64,000 bases of DNA from Halovenus salina (GTDB lineage: Archaea; Halobacteriota; Halobacteria; Halobacteriales; Haloarculaceae): assembly GCF_026410925.1 (NCBI RefSeq), contig NZ_CP112972.1:806001-870000 (forward strand), given 5' to 3'. This document shows positions 1 through 10,078 of this stretch, piece by piece (within the stretch, counting starts at the first letter, position 1; each line of letters begins with the position of its first letter). The notes under the pieces were generated by a model. It was given only the letters and a program-made list of their open reading frames with translations. It was not told the DNA's origin and made no database searches. The position numbers were made by a program, and so were the translations under genes.

Positions 1-2
1 CC

Positions 3-221
3 GGCATCGCTGGCCCGGGCGGTGGAACCGAGGAGAAGCCGGTGGGGACGGTCTGTATCGGCGTCGCCTACGCGGCACCGTGGGGGAGCGAGCGGTCGAC
101 TGCACGGGTTGAGCGCTACGAGTTTGACGGCGACCGCACCGAGTGCAAGGCACAGTTTGTCGACCAAGCGCTTGCAGACCTGTCGTCGGCCGTCGACGAG
201 GTTATCAGCCCTCCCGACTGA
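3..221 (+). CDS. CinA-family C-terminal domain (NMN amidohydrolase, PncC-like), 5' end outside window
   Basis: This is the last 72 codons of a gene that begins before the window. The reading frame from base 3 opens with GIAGPGGGTEEKPVGTVCIG, the conserved glycine-rich stretch and Lys-Pro-Val-Gly of the CinA C-terminal domain. That family hydrolyses nicotinamide mononucleotide to nicotinic acid mononucleotide and ammonia, a step of pyridine nucleotide recycling. The gene ends convergently with nadM, overlapping it by 17 bases, so two NMN-handling genes lie side by side. Whether the N-terminal CinA domain is present cannot be seen. Confidence 0.85.
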   Translation, partial: GIAGPGGGTEEKPVGTVCIGVAYAAPWGSERSTARVERYEFDGDRTECKAQFVDQALADLSSAVDEVISPPD

Positions 222-720
222 CGGCCTGGATGCGCTGGATGCCGTTTATCTCGTCGAGAACGTCGACCACCGCATCGGGGACGTGTGACTCCCAGTCCTC
301 GCCCTCGACCATCCGCTCGCGGAGCTTGCTACCTTTCAGGACGTCGCGGTTGTACATCGGCGTCTGCCGGACCTCGACACCGGCTTCGGTGAACAGTTGG
401 ACGACCAGCGGATTGTTCGAGAACGCGATATCGAACCGGGGAGCCATGCTCTCGACGTGACTCACCCAGACTGCGTTCCGGTTCAGGTCCTCGATAGGGA
501 CCGTGTAAACGGTCGTATCGATATCCATCGCCTCGATGGATTTGGTCGCCATCATAATGCGTTCGCCGGCTGTGAACGGATTTCGGACTGTGTGAGAGTC
601 CCCGGCGCTTCCAATACCAAAGACAAGTTCGTCTACCTCGTCGACGATTTCGGCGACGAGCTGTGCGTGCCCGTCGTGAAACGGCTGGAACCGACCGATG
701 ACCAGACCACGTGTCGTCAT
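205..720 (-). CDS. nadM: Nicotinamide-nucleotide adenylyltransferase
   Basis: The enzyme transfers AMP from ATP to nicotinamide mononucleotide to make NAD+. The 171-residue protein is the usual length for archaeal NadM. It starts [18 protein letters not shown], where [10 protein letters not shown] (residues 9-18) is the nucleotidyltransferase HxGH-type signature, and it carries a late KGSKLRERM stretch in the position of the second nucleotide-binding motif. I chose the ATG at 720 because the frame upstream of it does not look like protein and the signature must lie near the N-terminus. It is convergent with the CinA-type gene and divergent from lonB. Confidence 0.95.
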   Translation of the reverse strand: MTTRGLVIGRFQPFHDGHAQLVAEIVDEVDELVFGIGSAGDSHTVRNPFTAGERIMMATKSIEAMDIDTTVYTVPIEDLNRNAVWVSHVESMAPRFDIAFSNNPLVVQLFTEAGVEVRQTPMYNRDVLKGSKLRERMVEGEDWESHVPDAVVDVLDEINGIQRIQAVSREG

Positions 721-889
721 TGCCTGTATCGAGACGGGGGAGTTTCTTAAACCCTGTCTCGTATCATACACCGGAGCAGATATTAGCTATTCGGCTGCAG
801 TACTGCGGTTTTTCCACATTCAGGGTGGTCATAGGGGGAGAAAGTATATCAGTAGACAGCACTTGTCCAAAGATGGTAGCAACGATTGT

Positions 890-3115
890 ATGAGTAACGA
901 CAAAGACGCTCCAGATAACGAGCGGGAGACGGACGCCCCGGAGGGGCACGCAGAGCCGTCTCCGAACGGAGACAGTCCTCCTGGGGACCGGTCAGACACG
1001 GAGTCGGGCGATTCGCGTCCGGCCGAGGAACACCTGCCTGGTCGGCGGGAGGGCGAGCACGACGCCGGCCGTGACGGGGCCGGCAGTCCCGACGACGTGT
1101 GGGATGACCCCCCGCGGAGTCCAGACCCCAATGGAGTTGACCGCAACAGCGAGGAGTACGACACAGAAATCGACGAGGTACTCGGCAGCGACGTCGACGA
1201 GGATATGGAAATCGACGAGGAAATCGCCGAGGACGACTTACTCGGCGGCCTCCAAATCGACGCCTCGGACGAAATCGAGGTGCCAGACAGACTCGTCGAC
1301 CAGGTTATCGGGCAGAGCCACGCCCGCGATACTGTCCTGAAAGCGGCCAAGCAGCGCCGCCACGTGATGATGATCGGGTCGCCCGGAACCGGGAAGTCGA
1401 TGTTGGCCAAAGCGATGAGCCAGCTGCTTCCCCCGGAAGACCTGCAAGACATTCTTGTCTATCACAACCCCGACGACGGCAACGCACCGAAAGTCCGGAC
1501 CGTGCCCTCGGGGAAAGGTGAACAGATTGTCGACGCCCACAAAGAAGAGGCGCGCAAGCGCAGCCAGATGCGCCGCTTTATCATGTGGGTTCTTATCATC
1601 TTGGTGTTGGGCTACTCGCTCATCTTCATGGGACAGCTCCTGCTCGGTATTATCGCCGCAGGTATCGTCTATCTCGTCTTCCGGTACATGTCACGGGGCA
1701 ACGACGCAATGGTCCCGAACATGATTGTGAACACGGCAGACCAGCAGACTGCACCCTTCGAGGACGCGACCGGCGCTCACGCCGGTGCGCTGCTGGGCGA
1801 CGTTCGCCACGACCCGTTCCAGTCCGGCGGGATGGAGACGCCCAGCCACGACCGCGTCGAGCCCGGCGCGATTCACAAGGCCAACAAGGGCGTGTTGTTC
1901 GTCGACGAGATCAACACGCTCGATATCCGGTCACAGCAGAAGCTAATGACTGCCATCCAGGAGGGCGAGTTCTCCGTCACGGGCCAGTCCGAGCGCTCCT
2001 CGGGTGCGATGGTCCAGACCGAGCCCGTCCCCTGTGACTTCGTGATGGTCGCGGCCGGAAACATGGACGCGATGCAGAACATGCATCCAGCGCTTCGCTC
2101 GCGCATCAAGGGGTACGGATACGAGGTGTACATGGACGACACCATCGACGACACCGCCGAGATGCGCCGGAAGTACGCCCGCTTTGTCGCCCAGGAGGTC
2201 AAGAAAGACGGGCGGCTCCCGCATTTCACCCGAGATGCAATCGAGGAAATCGTTCTCGAATCCCGGCGTCGGGCCGGCCGCAAGGGCCAGCTCACGCTGG
2301 AGCTGCGTGACCTGGGTGGGCTCGTCCGCGTCGCAGGCGACGTTGCTCGCGCCAAGGACAAGCAGTATACCGAACGCGAGGACGTCGTCGAAGCCAAGGA
2401 CCGCTCGCGCTCGATCGAGCAACAGCTCGCTGACGAGATGATAGAGCGGCGCCGCGAGTACGGCACGACGGTCGCAGAGGGCAGCATGGTCGGCCGAGTC
2501 AACGGGCTCGCCGTGATGGGCGAGGACTCGGGTATCATGCTCCCCGTCGTGGCTGAAATCGCCGACGCACACGGTCCCGGCGAGGTTATCGCCACAGGAA
2601 AACTCCAGAAGATGGCCGAGGAGTCCGTGATGAACGTCTCGGCAATCATCAAGAAGCTCTCGAACGAGGATATCACCGAGAAGGACATCCACATCCAGTT
2701 CGTCCAGGCGGGCCAGCAGGGTGTCGACGGTGACTCCGCCTCGATTACGGTCGCGACGGCCGTCATCTCCGCGCTCGAGGACATCCCCATCGCACAGAAC
2801 GTCGCCATGACCGGCTCGCTGTCGGTCCGGGGTGACGTACTCCCGGTCGGCGGTGTCACGCACAAAATCGAGGCCGCGGCCAAATCGGGCTGTGACACAA
2901 TCATCATCCCGAAAGCCAACGAGCAGGACGTGATGCTCGAAGACGAGTACGAGGATATGGTCGAGGTCATCCCGGTCTCGCACATCTCCGAGGTGCTGGA
3001 TATCGCGCTCGACGGCGACGCCAGAAAGGAGTCGCTAGTTGACCGCCTCAAGTCCATCACCGGTAGCGCACTCCACAGCGAGGTCACGCCGAGCGGAAAC
3101 CCCAGCCCACAGTAG
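890..3115 (+). CDS. lonB: Archaeal membrane-anchored Lon protease
   Basis: This is an ATP-dependent serine protease of the LonB class, attached to the inner face of the membrane. The order is a roughly 130-residue very acidic N-terminal extension, Walker A GSPGTGKS at residue 163, two membrane segments inserted in the AAA+ domain (about 227-268), a Walker B-like [10 protein letters not shown], then the protease domain. The catalytic Ser is at about 616 (DGDSAS) and the Lys at about 659 (GGVTHK). The 43-residue spacing matches the Lon Ser-Lys dyad. The start at 890 (MSNDKD) was preferred over longer frames whose upstream part is not protein-like. A TATA-like AAGTATAT lies about 45 bases upstream. 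A CPBP protease gene follows two bases after the stop. Confidence 0.96.
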   Translation: MSNDKDAPDNERETDAPEGHAEPSPNGDSPPGDRSDTESGDSRPAEEHLPGRREGEHDAGRDGAGSPDDVWDDPPRSPDPNGVDRNSEEYDTEIDEVLGSDVDEDMEIDEEIAEDDLLGGLQIDASDEIEVPDRLVDQVIGQSHARDTVLKAAKQRRHVMMIGSPGTGKSMLAKAMSQLLPPEDLQDILVYHNPDDGNAPKVRTVPSGKGEQIVDAHKEEARKRSQMRRFIMWVLIILVLGYSLIFMGQLLLGIIAAGIVYLVFRYMSRGNDAMVPNMIVNTADQQTAPFEDATGAHAGALLGDVRHDPFQSGGMETPSHDRVEPGAIHKANKGVLFVDEINTLDIRSQQKLMTAIQEGEFSVTGQSERSSGAMVQTEPVPCDFVMVAAGNMDAMQNMHPALRSRIKGYGYEVYMDDTIDDTAEMRRKYARFVAQEVKKDGRLPHFTRDAIEEIVLESRRRAGRKGQLTLELRDLGGLVRVAGDVARAKDKQYTEREDVVEAKDRSRSIEQQLADEMIERRREYGTTVAEGSMVGRVNGLAVMGEDSGIMLPVVAEIADAHGPGEVIATGKLQKMAEESVMNVSAIIKKLSNEDITEKDIHIQFVQAGQQGVDGDSASITVATAVISALEDIPIAQNVAMTGSLSVRGDVLPVGGVTHKIEAAAKSGCDTIIIPKANEQDVMLEDEYEDMVEVIPVSHISEVLDIALDGDARKESLVDRLKSITGSALHSEVTPSGNPSPQ

Positions 3116-3117
3116 CT

Positions 3118-3927
3118 GTGCCGGCCTGGGCATCGTTTCTCGCCGTCTCGGTTTTGACCGTCGGAACGGTTCTCGTTCTTGCACGCCGCTCGGAGGATGT
3201 TATCGACCAGCACGCGCCCGCAGGACAGGGCAACGCGGCTGTGCCGGCGACGGCGTCCGGCCTCTCGGTACAGACTAACTCGGTCGACAACACGGCGGTG
3301 CGGCGTCCGCCGACACAGGCGGTTGATGACACCACGGAGATTGTTCTCACCTCCCGACTGTTGCTCGTAAACGCCATCGTCACGCAGGGAGCGGTTGCGC
3401 TCGTCATCGCACTGTCGGCCTGGTACTTCGAGATACCAGGCGACGCCATCGGCATTACTGTCGAGGTGGGCGCGGTCGCAGTCGGCGTCGCCTTCGGTGC
3501 TGTCCTCTGGGTGGCGAACGAACTTTCGACGAGAGTAGCCGACGCCGTCGGCGCGTCGTACGACGAGCGGGTTCGCCACCTGCTCGCGCCAGACGCTGCC
3601 GGCGGTTGGGTCGTGCTTCTCACCGTCGCGTTGCCGCTGATTGCTGTCTCTGAGGAACTCCTCTTCCGGGCGGCACTGGTCGGCGTTCCGGCCGCGGGGC
3701 TGGGCCTGAACGCGTGGGCACTCGCAGGCGTCTCCTCGCTCGCGTTTGCGCTCGGTCACGGCGCACAGGGGCGTGTCGGCGTCGTCGTCACGGGAACGCT
3801 CGGGTTCGTGCTCGCGGCTGGCTACGTTCTCACCGGGAGCCTGCTGGTCGTCGTCGTTGCACACTACGTCCTCAATGCGGTCGAGTTTCTCGTCCACGAA
3901 TTCCTCGGCGTCGATGCGCTGGGCTGA
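3118..3927 (+). CDS. CPBP-family intramembrane metalloprotease
   Basis: A hydrophobic protein of 269 residues with about eight membrane segments. It carries all three CPBP (Abi/CAAX protease) motifs: EELLFR with Glu179/Glu180 and Arg184, FALGH with His214, and HYVLN with His249/Asn253. Family members cleave prenylated or other membrane proteins; the substrate here is unknown. The GTG start lies two bases after the lonB stop, so the pair is almost certainly one transcript. This suggests a shared role in membrane protein turnover, but that is inference. Confidence 0.9.
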   Translation: MPAWASFLAVSVLTVGTVLVLARRSEDVIDQHAPAGQGNAAVPATASGLSVQTNSVDNTAVRRPPTQAVDDTTEIVLTSRLLLVNAIVTQGAVALVIALSAWYFEIPGDAIGITVEVGAVAVGVAFGAVLWVANELSTRVADAVGASYDERVRHLLAPDAAGGWVVLLTVALPLIAVSEELLFRAALVGVPAAGLGLNAWALAGVSSLAFALGHGAQGRVGVVVTGTLGFVLAAGYVLTGSLLVVVVAHYVLNAVEFLVHEFLGVDALG

Positions 3928-3974
3928 GCGACTGTCCCCCTGAACTATATTCCTGGAGGGCACCAGGAACAGAC

Positions 3975-5267
3975 GTGCGACTGGTCCAGGTCATCATTCC
4001 GTCAGGTAAACGCGAGGCGTTGCTCGCCCGTCTCGACGACGATGGTATCGACTACGTCGTGACCGAGGAGACCAGCGGCCGGGAGTTCGATAGCATCGCG
4101 TACATTCCGCTCCCGACGAACGCCGTCGAGCCGACGCTGGACAGCCTCAGGGAGGCGGGGTTGGGCGAGAATACCTTTACCGTCGTGCTCGACGCGAACA
4201 CGGTCGTCTCTCGGCGTTTCGAGGCACTCCAGGAGGAGTACGCCGAGGAGCAAGACGAGGACCGCATCGCCAGAGACGAACTCGTCTCGGCGGCGGCGAG
4301 TCTCGCTCCCTCGACGACGACCTACGCCATCATGACAGTCGTGAGTGCGGTCGTCGCGACCGCTGGCCTCCTGCTCGATTCGGCCGCCGTCGTCGTCGGG
4401 TCGATGGTCATCGCGCCGCTAGTGGGGCCGGCGCTCTCTGCCAGTGTCGGGACCGTCGTCAACGACAGCGAGATGTTCCGGCGCGGCGTCCGTCTTCAGG
4501 CTGCGGGACTGGTGCTCGCGATTCTGTCGGCGTTTGCGTTTGCGTTTCTCGTTCGGCAAGTCCACCTCATCCCGCCGCTTGCGGACGTAACGACAGTACC
4601 CGAAGTCCAGGAGCGGGTTGCCCCGGATTTCCTGATGCTCGCCATCGCCATCGGAGCCGGTGTCGCTGGTATCGTGAGTCTCACCAGCGGTGTCTCCGCG
4701 GCGCTCGTGGGTGTCATGATTGCTGTTGCGCTCATCCCGCCGGCGGCGACGGTCGGCATCGGTCTCGCCTGGGGACAGCCACAGGTCAGCCTCGGTGCCG
4801 GCGTGTTGTTGCTCGTCAACGTCCTCTCGATCAACCTCGCCTCGCTCGTCGTCCTCTGGTACAAGGGGTACCGGCCAAAACAGTGGTTCTACCACGAGGA
4901 CGCCCGGAACGCGTTGCTCAAACGAGGTGCCGCGCTGGTGGTGGCTATTCTCGTACTCTCTGCGTTTCTGGGTGGCGTCACCTTCGATTCCTTCCAGCGC
5001 GCCTCCACAGAGGACGACATCCGGGCTGATGCGGCTGCCGCAATCGAGGCGTTCGCTCCGGGCCAGGACATCGACGTGTTGAGCGTCGAAATCGAGTATC
5101 CCAGAGCGTTACCGTTCCAGAACCCCGACCGCGTGGTCGTGACCGTCGGCGTTCCGCCGGGAGAGTCGGCATCGGGACTGGCAACGCTCATGCGGACAGA
5201 GATGCGAGAAACGACAGGCACCGACCTGAGCGTCGAGGTGCGCTACATCCAGACCGAGCGCGGCTAA
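3975..5267 (+). CDS. DUF389 / TIGR00341 family membrane protein
   Basis: A 430-residue protein with a soluble ferredoxin-like N-terminal domain of about 105 residues (VRLVQVIIPSGKRE...), then a hydrophobic core of about six membrane segments containing the repeated small-residue GSMVIAPLVGP motif typical of DUF389, and a C-terminal soluble domain. No biochemical role is firmly established for the family. The GTG at 3975 is the only start that gives the conserved VQVIIP N-terminus. The gene follows the CPBP gene after 47 bases, which include a TATA-like ACTATATT, so it may have its own promoter. It overlaps the convergent GTPase gene by four bases. Confidence 0.88.
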   Translation: MRLVQVIIPSGKREALLARLDDDGIDYVVTEETSGREFDSIAYIPLPTNAVEPTLDSLREAGLGENTFTVVLDANTVVSRRFEALQEEYAEEQDEDRIARDELVSAAASLAPSTTTYAIMTVVSAVVATAGLLLDSAAVVVGSMVIAPLVGPALSASVGTVVNDSEMFRRGVRLQAAGLVLAILSAFAFAFLVRQVHLIPPLADVTTVPEVQERVAPDFLMLAIAIGAGVAGIVSLTSGVSAALVGVMIAVALIPPAATVGIGLAWGQPQVSLGAGVLLLVNVLSINLASLVVLWYKGYRPKQWFYHEDARNALLKRGAALVVAILVLSAFLGGVTFDSFQRASTEDDIRADAAAAIEAFAPGQDIDVLSVEIEYPRALPFQNPDRVVVTVGVPPGESASGLATLMRTEMRETTGTDLSVEVRYIQTERG

Positions 5268-6238
5268 TCCTCGTCTATCGGGAGTTCAGGTTCGTAATCG
5301 ATTGCCTCAATGGCGGCCATCAGGACACCCTCGACGTTCTCGTCCTCGGTCACACTCATCATGTGGTCGGCATCCTCGAAGGATTCCTCTGCGCGGTCGC
5401 TCTTGTTGAACACCGAGAGGACCGGAGCGTCGAAGGTGGACCCGATGTCGTCGCGTAGCGAGCGCTGGAGGTCGAGCGGGTAGCCACAGTCGACGCTCGG
5501 GTCGAGGACCACCAGGACGGCGTCGGCGGCGTGTTCGAGCGCGCTCACGGCCTGTGATTCGACCTCGTTGCGTTCCTCAGCCGGCCGGTCGAGTAGCCCG
5601 GGCGTGTCGACGAGTTGGTAGCGGATGTGGCGGTGTTCGACGTGCCCCACGTGGACCTGTGTCGTCGTGAACGGGTAGGAGGCTTCCTCGTTGCTGGCCC
5701 GGGTCACGTCGTTGACGAAGGAGGATTTCCCCACGTTGGGATAGCCGGCGACGACGATTGTGGGTTCGTCCGGCCGGATGTCGGGGAGGTCACGGAGCTG
5801 TTCGCGCGCATCGAGCAGTGCTTCGAGGTCGTCTTCGACCTCCTCGACGACGTCTGCGAGGCGGGCAAATGCCTGTTTTCGGTGTTTTTCGGCCAGGTCA
5901 ATGCCGCTGTTTCGCATCTTCGACTCGTATTCGTGACGGATATCTGTCGCCTTCCGACTCGCCCAGGTCACCTCGTTGAGGTGTTGCCGGAGCGCGTCCA
6001 CGTTGACGATAGCGTCGGCGAGATTCACGTAGAACGGGTCTAGTCGGTCGAAATCCGGCCAGCCAGAGACGACGTTTTCGAGATTGTCCGAAATGATGTT
6101 CGTGGCCGTCAGCAGCATCGACTCCTGGGCGTCGTGGCCGGATTTGGCCCGGCCAGAGCGTGCGGCCCGCGAGAAGGCCTTGTCGACGAGCTCGTCGGCA
6201 AGCGGCGATGTCGGGAGGCCCTCGAATGGTTGACTCAT
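5264..6238 (-). CDS. NOG1-family GTP-binding protein
   Basis: A GTPase of the Obg/NOG1 branch, in archaea and eukaryotes linked to large ribosomal subunit maturation. The N-terminal helical NOG1 domain occupies about residues 1-155. The G domain shows G1 GYPNVGKSS (165-173), G3 DTPGLLDR (211-218) and G4 NKSD (278-281). At 324 residues it is the usual archaeal length and lacks the long C-terminal tail of eukaryotic Nog1. It lies 54 bases downstream of the HemQ/PitA-like gene on the same strand and converges on the DUF389 gene. Confidence 0.93.
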   Translation of the reverse strand: MSQPFEGLPTSPLADELVDKAFSRAARSGRAKSGHDAQESMLLTATNIISDNLENVVSGWPDFDRLDPFYVNLADAIVNVDALRQHLNEVTWASRKATDIRHEYESKMRNSGIDLAEKHRKQAFARLADVVEEVEDDLEALLDAREQLRDLPDIRPDEPTIVVAGYPNVGKSSFVNDVTRASNEEASYPFTTTQVHVGHVEHRHIRYQLVDTPGLLDRPAEERNEVESQAVSALEHAADAVLVVLDPSVDCGYPLDLQRSLRDDIGSTFDAPVLSVFNKSDRAEESFEDADHMMSVTEDENVEGVLMAAIEAIDYEPELPIDED

Positions 6239-6292
6239 TGGGCAGTCGTAGTTCGTCTGCCCGTAAAACGCGTTCGCTCTCGGCTCCGGGGC

Positions 6293-8158
6293 TTAGGCCA
6301 GGAAGACGTGCCGCGGTTTGTCAGCAAGGATTTCACGGCCCCATTCGAGCGTCTCGGCGAATGCGTCCGACCGGAAAAAGCCCATCGCGTCTTCTTTCGA
6401 GTCCCACCGGCTGGCGATGAACATGTCGTTCTCGTCGTCGGTGTTGACCAGAAGCGCTGTGTCACGGTGGCCGTCCATCTCTTCGAGCAGCCCGTGAACC
6501 TCCTCGAACGTCTCGCCGAACTCCTCGCGGTACTCCGGCTCGACAGTGTAGAACATCCCCATTGTCTCGAAGCCGCCGCCGGCGTCAGCCCAGCCGATTT
6601 CGCCAGGCAGGTCCGCAAGGTAGTCACTGGCTGTTTCGGCGGCGTCTGCGGTGTCCCAGTGGCTCACGACCGCCGCTGTGTCGCTCTCTGGGTCGTCGTA
6701 GACGGTCGTCCCTCTGTGGGTATCGTAACGGTCGAAACCGTTGCCCAACTCGGCCACCTCGTCTTCGAGTGTCCCCAGGTCGGCATCGGAGTACAACACC
6801 AGCGCGAAGATGTCCTCGCCGTGGGGCTGGCCGCCGTAGACGTCGAGGTCGTCGAGCGTCCCGCGGATGTCGGCGGACTCCTCGGCCGTGTGGTCGCCCG
6901 TCGCGTCGCCGCCCTCAACGGGACCGCCGTAGCTCTCGTCGACGCCGGGCAGGTCTTGCAGGAACCCGAAGGCGGTGTCAGCAGCCCGCTCGGCGTCCCA
7001 GACGCTGACGATGGCCGACCGGCCGCCCTCGGCTCGGACCCGCGTGAGGAGATGCGAGTCGTAGTGCTCGAAGTTGCCCCTGAGTCCGTCGACCTCCTCG
7101 GCGAGTTCCTGGGCGTCGGCCCCGGAGTAGAGGACGAGCGCGAACCCGTCCTCTTCGAAGTCCTCGCCAGCGTGGATTCCGAGCTGGGCGAGACGGGTCT
7201 CCATGTCCTCGACGTCGGTCCAGCTGGCGTCGGTTTCGGCCATCGGGGGTTTGCCGGCGGAATCCTCGTCGTCTGCCTCCTCGTGTTCGTCTGTCTCTGT
7301 GGCCTCCTCGGGATGGGTCGGTACCGAGTCGGGGGTCTCCCCGTCGGTCGTCTCGTGGCCCTCATCGGTCGGAACGGGTTCGCCAGCCAGCAGCGCCGGC
7401 AGGTCCGTCGGCGCGATGCGACGACCGACGTAGAAGCTCCCGAAGTCGGCGAACTGGGAGGTCGAGGGGTCGAAGCGCATCTCGTAGAGCAAGTCTTTCA
7501 TGTCGGTGAGGTCGTCGCCCCAGAGGGTGACACCCCACTCCCAGTCGTCGATGGCGATTGCGCCGGTAATCATCTGGACGACGCTGCCGCCGTAGTCCCG
7601 GCCGATATCGCCGTGTGCCTCCATGTGCTCTGCCCGCTCGTCGAACGGCAGGTCGTACCAGTTCTGGCCGGGCTGGCGGCGCTTGTCCATGGGGTAGAAA
7701 CAGACGTGTGTTGCGTCCGGAATTGTCGGATGCAGCCGCGTCCGGATGTAGTTTGCCAGCCCCGAATTCTCGTCGAGGTCACCTTCGAAGTAGTCTCGGG
7801 CCCGCTCTGAGTAACCCGAGGCTTCGGTCACAGAGACAAACGACGTTTCGCGGTCGGTGTACTCGGCGAATGCGGTGTTCTCGAACCCGCGCTCCAGCGC
7901 GCCGACGTGAGCAGTCGAAGGGCGGAGATGCAACACGAGGAAATCGGCCTTGTGTCCCAACATCGAGTATATCGCGCTTTCTCCCTCTTCAGCGTCCTCG
8001 ACGGCGAGCGTCGACTCAAAGTACTCGGTGGCCTCGTCGAGGATTCGCTCGCGCTCGTGGGCTGGCGTGTCACGCCAGGCGTCCCAGTCGATGGTCCGGA
8101 AGTCGTGTAATGCGTACCATCCCTCCTCTGTCGGCGGCGGGTCGCGTGGTTCCGGCAT
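6293..8158 (-). CDS. HemQ-like (chlorite dismutase family) protein fused to ABM-type domains (PitA-like)
   Basis: Residues 1-265 form a HemQ/chlorite-dismutase-type domain: the coproheme-decarboxylase signature YPMDKRR with Tyr155, and the proximal haem ligand His182 in MEAHGDIGRDY. After an acidic linker (about 262-315) come two clearly related modules (about 321-405 and 434-518; compare FALVLYSGAD with FALVLYSDAD, and both ending LPG) and then an antibiotic-biosynthesis-monooxygenase fold (about 530-621, MFYTVEPEY...IASRWDSKEDAMGFF). A shorter HemQ-ABM fusion called PitA is known from Haloferax. The likely job is the last step of haem synthesis (coproheme to haem b), with the C-terminal domains possibly handling haem; the latter is inference. 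Confidence 0.85.
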   Translation of the reverse strand: MPEPRDPPPTEEGWYALHDFRTIDWDAWRDTPAHERERILDEATEYFESTLAVEDAEEGESAIYSMLGHKADFLVLHLRPSTAHVGALERGFENTAFAEYTDRETSFVSVTEASGYSERARDYFEGDLDENSGLANYIRTRLHPTIPDATHVCFYPMDKRRQPGQNWYDLPFDERAEHMEAHGDIGRDYGGSVVQMITGAIAIDDWEWGVTLWGDDLTDMKDLLYEMRFDPSTSQFADFGSFYVGRRIAPTDLPALLAGEPVPTDEGHETTDGETPDSVPTHPEEATETDEHEEADDEDSAGKPPMAETDASWTDVEDMETRLAQLGIHAGEDFEEDGFALVLYSGADAQELAEEVDGLRGNFEHYDSHLLTRVRAEGGRSAIVSVWDAERAADTAFGFLQDLPGVDESYGGPVEGGDATGDHTAEESADIRGTLDDLDVYGGQPHGEDIFALVLYSDADLGTLEDEVAELGNGFDRYDTHRGTTVYDDPESDTAAVVSHWDTADAAETASDYLADLPGEIGWADAGGGFETMGMFYTVEPEYREEFGETFEEVHGLLEEMDGHRDTALLVNTDDENDMFIASRWDSKEDAMGFFRSDAFAETLEWGREILADKPRHVFLA

Positions 8159-8207
8159 ACTAGGGACTACACAAGGCGGTGTTGGAAAGCTTTCGTTTCG
8201 GGGCCGC

Positions 8208-9983
8208 TCAGGTCAACAGGAGCGGTCCGAACAACAGCACGGCCATCGCAGCAATCATCGCAAGCGTCAGCGCCACCGTCGCGACGGTTACAATCTCTCG
8301 CCCGTAGGATGTCGGCAGCCGCGAGACGACAGACTCTGCTGCCGCCCGGAAGATGTGCCCGCCATCGAGCGGGAACGACGGAATACAGTTGAAGATTGCG
8401 AGGTTGAAGTTAATCCACCAGGTCCAAAAGAGGAGGCTGAGCGTGACAAGCAATCCCCCGCCGAAGGCTGAGAACGGCCCCTCGACGACGAAGAACCCAG
8501 AGACGCCAGAGGTGAAGCCGGCGAAGTTATACGAGAAGCCGTCGACGATGAGCGTCGCAAACGGCAAGACAAGCAACTGGACGTGATACCAGAGAAAGCC
8601 ACCCACGGCCGAGAAGTCATCCGGAATCGCATCCCCGCCGAGCATCGCGAGGAAGTTCTCGGCCGGGTACGGGTCGACACCGAAGTCGTTCACCACGATA
8701 CCGCTGTAGCCGTCGGCCGCAGCGACACCGATACGCGGGTCGGCGCTCGACCCGCCGACGGTCACGTTGTACGGCGTCCGCTCGCCGTCGACGACGGCGA
8801 CAACTGATATCTCTGTGCCCGGGTCGAAGCTGTCGATGCGGTCGCTGAACGCAGACGTATTCGAGACTCGCGTGCCACCAAGCTGTGTGACGATGAACGA
8901 CTCTTCTGTGGGTGCGCCGGCCGCTGCCATCGGTCCATCGGAATCGACATCGAAGACGTAAGCCCCGATTGGGAGCGTCGCGCTCCCGCGGTCGGTCTCG
9001 ATGGACGCGACAGACCGCCCCTCGACAGCGGCCGCGAGCTGTCCTTCGGTGCTCACGGCGGTACCGTTGACCGTCTGGATGATGGGTTGCTGGCTGCCCC
9101 CGAGTCGGACTTCGGGAATCACATCCGTAACCGCGCCGGTGATGAGCAAGCGCCTGTCGACGGAAACGTCCTCAGCATCTCGCCGCGAGACAGTCACCTG
9201 TTCGGCGTCGGAATCGTCCAGGTAGTCTTCGAACTCGGTTGCGTTCTCGACGTGAGTGCCGTCGATGTGTGTGATGACGTCGCCGCGCTCGATGCCGGAA
9301 TCGGCTGCCCCAGAGCCATCGAAGGTGTCTCCGACGGCAGCTCCGGGAGCGGCCGTGACGAAGCTCGTCAACACCACGAGCCCGACGAGTGCGATGGCTG
9401 TGACAGCGAAGTTGTTCGTGATGCCCGCCGCGAACATCCGGGCCTGTGCACCGCGGTCGGCGTCACGCTGGTCGTCGATGTCGGGTTCGACGAACGCGCC
9501 AAGCGGAATGAAGCCGATGAGCGCAATACCCATCGAGTCAATCTCGATATCGTCGACCCGACAGAGCAGGCCGTGGCCACCCTCGTGGACGACGAGACCC
9601 ACCAGCAGCCCGAACAGAATCTCCGGGGCCGCCGACAGTGGGAGGAAGTCGTTGACGCCGGGGATGACCAGCACGTTCTGTGGACTCTCGATGGTCGCCG
9701 TCTCTGGCTGTGTGATGATGGCGGGGACAGAGAGGGCGACGACGATACCGGCAAGAACCATTACGACCAGAGAGATGCCGACACCGAGGTTTCCCCAGGC
9801 GCGCCAGAAGCGCTTTGGGCTGGCTAGCCGACTCAGGAACTGTCGGCCGCGCCTGGTCTTGATTGTCAGCATCGGGCCGGTGACCTTGACGTACTCCGGC
9901 AGATAGCCGTAGGCCCGCAACGCCATCGCGATAACAGTGTAGATGACGATGCCGACGAGGACGCCGGTCAGCAAGTCTACCAT
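8208..9983 (-). CDS. Site-2 protease (M50 family) membrane metalloprotease with PDZ domains
   Basis: A regulated intramembrane protease of 591 residues. The zinc-binding HEGGH is at His133/Glu134/His137 and the second-site FPLDGGH motif is near the C-terminus. There is a leading membrane segment and several more around the catalytic core. Between the two motifs sit two PDZ-like regions, recognisable by VGDTFDGSGAADSGIERGDVI and the later GPMAAAGAPTEES segment. Such enzymes cut membrane-bound anti-sigma factors or transcription factors in other organisms; the target here is unknown. The ATG at 9983 gives a start directly at the first membrane helix. It is divergent from the PPOX-type gene. Confidence 0.9.
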   Translation of the reverse strand: MVDLLTGVLVGIVIYTVIAMALRAYGYLPEYVKVTGPMLTIKTRRGRQFLSRLASPKRFWRAWGNLGVGISLVVMVLAGIVVALSVPAIITQPETATIESPQNVLVIPGVNDFLPLSAAPEILFGLLVGLVVHEGGHGLLCRVDDIEIDSMGIALIGFIPLGAFVEPDIDDQRDADRGAQARMFAAGITNNFAVTAIALVGLVVLTSFVTAAPGAAVGDTFDGSGAADSGIERGDVITHIDGTHVENATEFEDYLDDSDAEQVTVSRRDAEDVSVDRRLLITGAVTDVIPEVRLGGSQQPIIQTVNGTAVSTEGQLAAAVEGRSVASIETDRGSATLPIGAYVFDVDSDGPMAAAGAPTEESFIVTQLGGTRVSNTSAFSDRIDSFDPGTEISVVAVVDGERTPYNVTVGGSSADPRIGVAAADGYSGIVVNDFGVDPYPAENFLAMLGGDAIPDDFSAVGGFLWYHVQLLVLPFATLIVDGFSYNFAGFTSGVSGFFVVEGPFSAFGGGLLVTLSLLFWTWWINFNLAIFNCIPSFPLDGGHIFRAAAESVVSRLPTSYGREIVTVATVALTLAMIAAMAVLLFGPLLLT

Positions 9984-10078
9984 TACGTATGTTGTAGCCC
10001 CCTCCGAAAAAGAGGGTTTGGATGGATTCCGGTGAGGCACCGGGTAAGCATATCCGTCCGGCGTGCCACCGAAAGAGT

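Noticed and set aside
1873-3963. A 696-codon open frame antisense to lonB
   Set aside because: It has no protein-like motif and mirrors lonB codons. Long antisense frames are expected in GC-rich DNA.
6134-7810. A 558-codon frame antisense to the PitA-like gene
   Set aside because: Composition and repeats are the reverse reading of a convincing haem protein gene.
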